A DNA stretch of 64,000 bases from Prorocentrum cordatum (taxonomy: Eukaryota; Sar; Dinophyceae; Prorocentrales; Prorocentraceae), in contig CAUYUJ010003014.1 in assembly GCA_963575745.1 (NCBI GenBank), positions 406,753 to 470,752 of the forward strand, given 5' to 3'. The notes beneath the pieces are model-generated. The model was not told the origin of the DNA. It saw nothing but the letters and a program-made list of their open reading frames with translations, and searched no databases. Below are positions 61,431 through 64,000 of this stretch, piece by piece. A program made the position numbers and the translations under genes. Each line of letters starts with the position of its first letter. Position 1 is the stretch's first letter.

Positions 61431-62372
61431 TCCAGGAGGAAGGAGGGGGGGCGAGGAGAGCGACGACGAGGAAGGAGAGGAAGGAGGGGAAGGTGAACCA
61501 CTCCCGCCGAGTGTCGCTCAGATCCACACGCCCTCCAGGCGAGCAACACGAAAGGCGCGGCGGAGCGGACCTGGAGGAGGGAGCGGGGCGGGGAGGACGA
61601 CCACGACGAGGAGAAAGGAGGGAGGGAGGGAGGGGAGGAGGACCGCCCTCGCCGAACGCCACACCGAGCTGCGTGCACTCCGGCTGGGTTCCAGAGTATG
61701 GTGCGACACTAGCAGCGGTCGCCGAGAGCACGCTGCGCGTTTAGCAAGCGGGTCGATCCAGGAGGAAGGAGGGGGGCGAGGAAGGCGACGACGAGGAAGG
61801 GGAGGAAGGAGGGGAAGGGGAACCACTCCCGCCGAGTGTCGCTCAGATCCACACGCCCTCCAGGCGAGCAACACGAAAGGCGCGGCGGAGCGGACCTGGA
61901 GGAGGGAGCGGGGCGGGGAGGACGACCACGACGAGGAAAAAAGGAGGGAGGGAGGGAGGGGAGGAGGACCGCCCTCGCCGAAAGCCACACTGAGCTGCGT
62001 GCACTCCGGCTGGGTTCCAGAGTATGGTGCGACACTAGCAGCGGTCGCCGAGGGCACGCTGCGCGAGCAAGCGGGTCGATCCAGGAGGAAGGAGGGGGGC
62101 GAGGAAGGCGACGACGAGGAAGGGGAGGAAGGAGGGGAAGGGGAATCGTTCCCGCCGAGTGTCGCTCAAATCCATACGCCCTCCAGGCGAGCAACACGAA
62201 AGGCGCAGCGGAGCGGACCTGGAGGAGGGACGAAAGGAGGGAAGGAGGGAGGGGAGGAGGACCGCCCTCGCCGAACGCCACACCGAGCTGCGTGCACTCC
62301 GGCCGGGTTGCAGAGTGTGGCGCGACACCAGCAGCGGTCCCCGAGGGGCACGCTGCGCGGCCGCGTGCCCGG
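61431..62372 (+). repeat. 325-bp tandem array, three units
   Basis: Units start TCCAGGAGGAAGGAGG at 61431, 61757 and 62080 (periods 326 and 323). Each includes AGTGTCGCTCAGATCCACAC, GGCGAGCAACACGAAAGGCG, GAGCTGCGTGCACTCCGGCT and AGCAGCGGTCGCCGAG. The third unit lacks about 35 bp (the GGGGAGGACGACCACGAC part). GGA-rich pieces inside each unit look like degenerate microsatellite captured in the unit. Confidence 0.94.
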
Positions 62373-62434
62373 GGGCCAACTCGCGAGCGGACTGGCGACA
62401 AGCCTCGCACGCCGCGGCCCCCGACGGACGGCGC

Positions 62435-62605
62435 AGCATCCTTCTCCTTCCTCCTCCTCCTCCTCCTCCTCCTCCTCCTCCTCCTCCTCCTCCTCCCTCC
62501 TCCCTCCTCCTCCTCCTCCTCCCTCCTCCTCTCCTACTCCTCCTCCTCCTCCTCCTCCTCCTCCTCCTCCTCCTCCTCCTCCTCCTCCCCCTCCTCCTCC
62601 TTCAT
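62435..62605. repeat. (CCT)n microsatellite
   Basis: TCC array with CCCTCC interruptions. It is followed by AGAGCGGA / TCCGCTCT inverted 8-mers around CTTCCTACACATTCCTCGA (62607-62637). Confidence 0.95.
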
Positions 62606-62639
62606 CCGCTCTTCCTACACATTCCTCGAAGAGCGGAGG

Positions 62640-62965
62640 TGAACCTAAGAAATGGAGGAGCAGAAACAGGAGCAGGATGAGCTCGGAGCAGGAGGAGCAG
62701 GAGCAGGATGGGGGGAGGCAGGAGGGACGCCGAGAGGAGGAATGAGGATGAGGCGGAGCAGGGGAAGAAGGAGGACAACGAAGACCAGGCAAAGGAAGAC
62801 GAGCAGAGGTAGAGGATGAGGACAGGGAGAAGGAGCAGGGGGCGGACGGGGTGGAGGTGGAGGCCGGCGGAGGAAGGAGAAGAGGAGGAGCAGCAGGAGC
62901 GGGGAGGCCAGGAGACGAAAGGAAGGAGGAGGAGGAGGAGGAGGAGGAGGAGGAGGAGGAAAGGC
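62640..62965. repeat. purine-rich low-complexity tract ending in (GGA)n
   Basis: GGAGCAGGAG words, then a clean GGA tract at 62925-62962. Confidence 0.85.
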
Positions 62966-64000
62966 CTTGATAGTGAGAGACAAGCCGCGGGCGGTTGGCT
63001 TCATGCGGTTCCGCTTCATCTCGGCGGCCACTTCGCCAACCTCAGAGCGCCCCGCCCCAGACCCCACTCCCTCCTGCCGATGTTCCTCACTCCCACCTTC
63101 AGTCTCTTCCGCCCCTCACTCTTCAAGAATGTGCAGCCGTGAGCTCAATGTGTCCAACAACTGCGGCGGACCATTACCCATTTTGCGCATCCAGCGAGTC
63201 CATTCTGAGCCCGAGAGTGTATGAGGCACATGCGCATCCAGCTTGGCTATAGTGTGCAACATGAAGCGCGATGCCTTCCAGAGCTTCCGTGCTGAGTCAA
63301 ACAAGCAAGCATGGAATGGAGTGGCAAAACAAAGCACGCGCGATGCAGACAAGTGCAACAACAAATAGATATCCTTGTCCTCGGCACCGACGGAAGCGTA
63401 GCCTCCACTGAGCACCTGACCATCACGGAAGCAAATGCAGAATGAGCAGGACCAGTGGCATGCACCAAAATGACCACCGTACAGTCGGATCCCCCTCTTC
63501 GTCTAAAACTGACTCGGCTGGTCACGGCGTGTGGCTGGTCACCACCGAGTGCATGACCCAGCGCAAGATTCCCCCCGAGCGTGCAACAGCGGCGGGGTTG
63601 TCTTAGATCGACGCGTGCGGTGACAAGGCCCTGGGGTTACACCAGTCTTGCCGTGCTCAATACCAAGAGCTTGTTTCTAACTGATCGCGGGAGCGCCCTT
63701 CACCAGGGCCGCGCCCCCTCCCTTTCCCCCCTGGGAGGTCACTTCTCTTGGCTGCACCGTCCAGGAATGGCTCGGAGTAGCTGACTCCCAAACGACACAG
63801 GCGCAGCGCAAACCGTGACGATACTGGTCTCCTCCTCCCCGCATCGCCACACGATTGAAAACAAGCGCCAATCCTTGCCACTGGAGGCGTCGTACAGCGC
63901 AGCGCCAGCCCTGTCCAATGGGCGCCTCGTGCCTCTGGCCTGCGGAAATCGACGGTCGCACGCGTACTCGGAGGCGCTAGTGCGAATTGGCCCCATGCGG
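62966..64000 (-). other. possible coding remnant, unidentified
   Basis: The minus strand has a 99-codon frame at 63116-63415 of normal composition (YLLLHLSASRVLCFATPFHA, RKLWKASRFMLHTIAKLDAH) and one at 63677-63961 (QGLALVFNRVAMRGGGDQYR). Neither carries a recognisable motif. They could be pieces of another retroelement. Nothing on the plus strand is better. Confidence 0.25.

Noticed and set aside
61431-62642. Proteins of 200-270 codons across the 325-bp array
   Set aside because: Frames exist on both strands, are Arg/Pro/Gly-rich and follow the repeat; no motif or codon sense.

Overview
This is nuclear DNA of a dinoflagellate, and nearly all of it is repeat. The strongest evidence is three relics of the dinoflagellate spliced leader (DinoSL). 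One at 52526-52547 (minus strand) matches the canonical leader over 22 nt, one at 6005-6026 (minus) has one mismatch, and one at 3812-3833 (minus) is more diverged. Each lies at the 5' side of a minus-strand protein-like reading frame, as expected for cDNA copies of trans-spliced mRNAs put back into the genome. Other support comes from the intron-poor, GC-rich decayed LINE retrotransposons with a zinc-ribbon/coiled-coil, endonuclease, reverse transcriptase and RNase H layout, and from the density of GGA/CCT, TAC and tetranucleotide microsatellites. The species cannot be named from the sequence. I see no intact cellular gene that I can identify.

Layout. 0-3.8 kb: a broken, multi-copy-type ORF of unknown function (minus), headed by a leader relic. 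4.45-6.03 kb: LINE fragment with zinc ribbon, coiled coil and the start of an endonuclease (minus), headed by a leader relic. 8.1-14.0 kb: one nearly complete, decayed LINE (minus). 14.9-15.7 kb: an unidentified 258-codon ORF (minus). 15.7-18.0 kb: a second LINE lineage with a preserved YVDD reverse-transcriptase motif (minus). 18.3-27.6 kb: microsatellites, a 121-bp foldback, the first copy of a composite repeat built on an 84-bp tandem unit, a 100-N assembly gap, and about 3 kb of TAC/CCT/ATC microsatellite. 27.8-36.2 kb: four copies of a G-rich 0.8-1.5 kb dispersed repeat, separated by tetranucleotide, ATACAT and 73-bp tandem arrays. 36.3-41.1 kb: a field of degenerate GGAATC motifs, then three separate tandem arrays and a GA microsatellite. 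41.4-43.6 kb: a second long foldback and degenerate 72-bp repeats. 45.6-50.1 kb: a third LINE (minus), split by a GGA microsatellite that contains a 398-bp duplication. 50.15-50.95 kb: the 3' end of a LINE on the plus strand, meeting tail-to-tail a minus-strand LINE 5' half (50.96-52.53 kb) headed by the perfect leader relic. 52.5-56.3 kb: three more copies of the composite 84-bp repeat. 56.6-58.25 kb: a cluster of inverted repeats around an 11-bp AGCTTTAGCTT array. 61.4-62.4 kb: a 325-bp tandem array.

How it fits together. The window reads as an accumulation of retroposed and foldback elements in which GGA/CCT microsatellites repeatedly mark element boundaries. The leader relics show that at least some LINE-type and transposon-like transcripts were trans-spliced before reinsertion. 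Long ORFs over the microsatellites (poly-Leu, poly-Ser, poly-Glu) are artefacts of trinucleotide repeats and are not annotated as genes.
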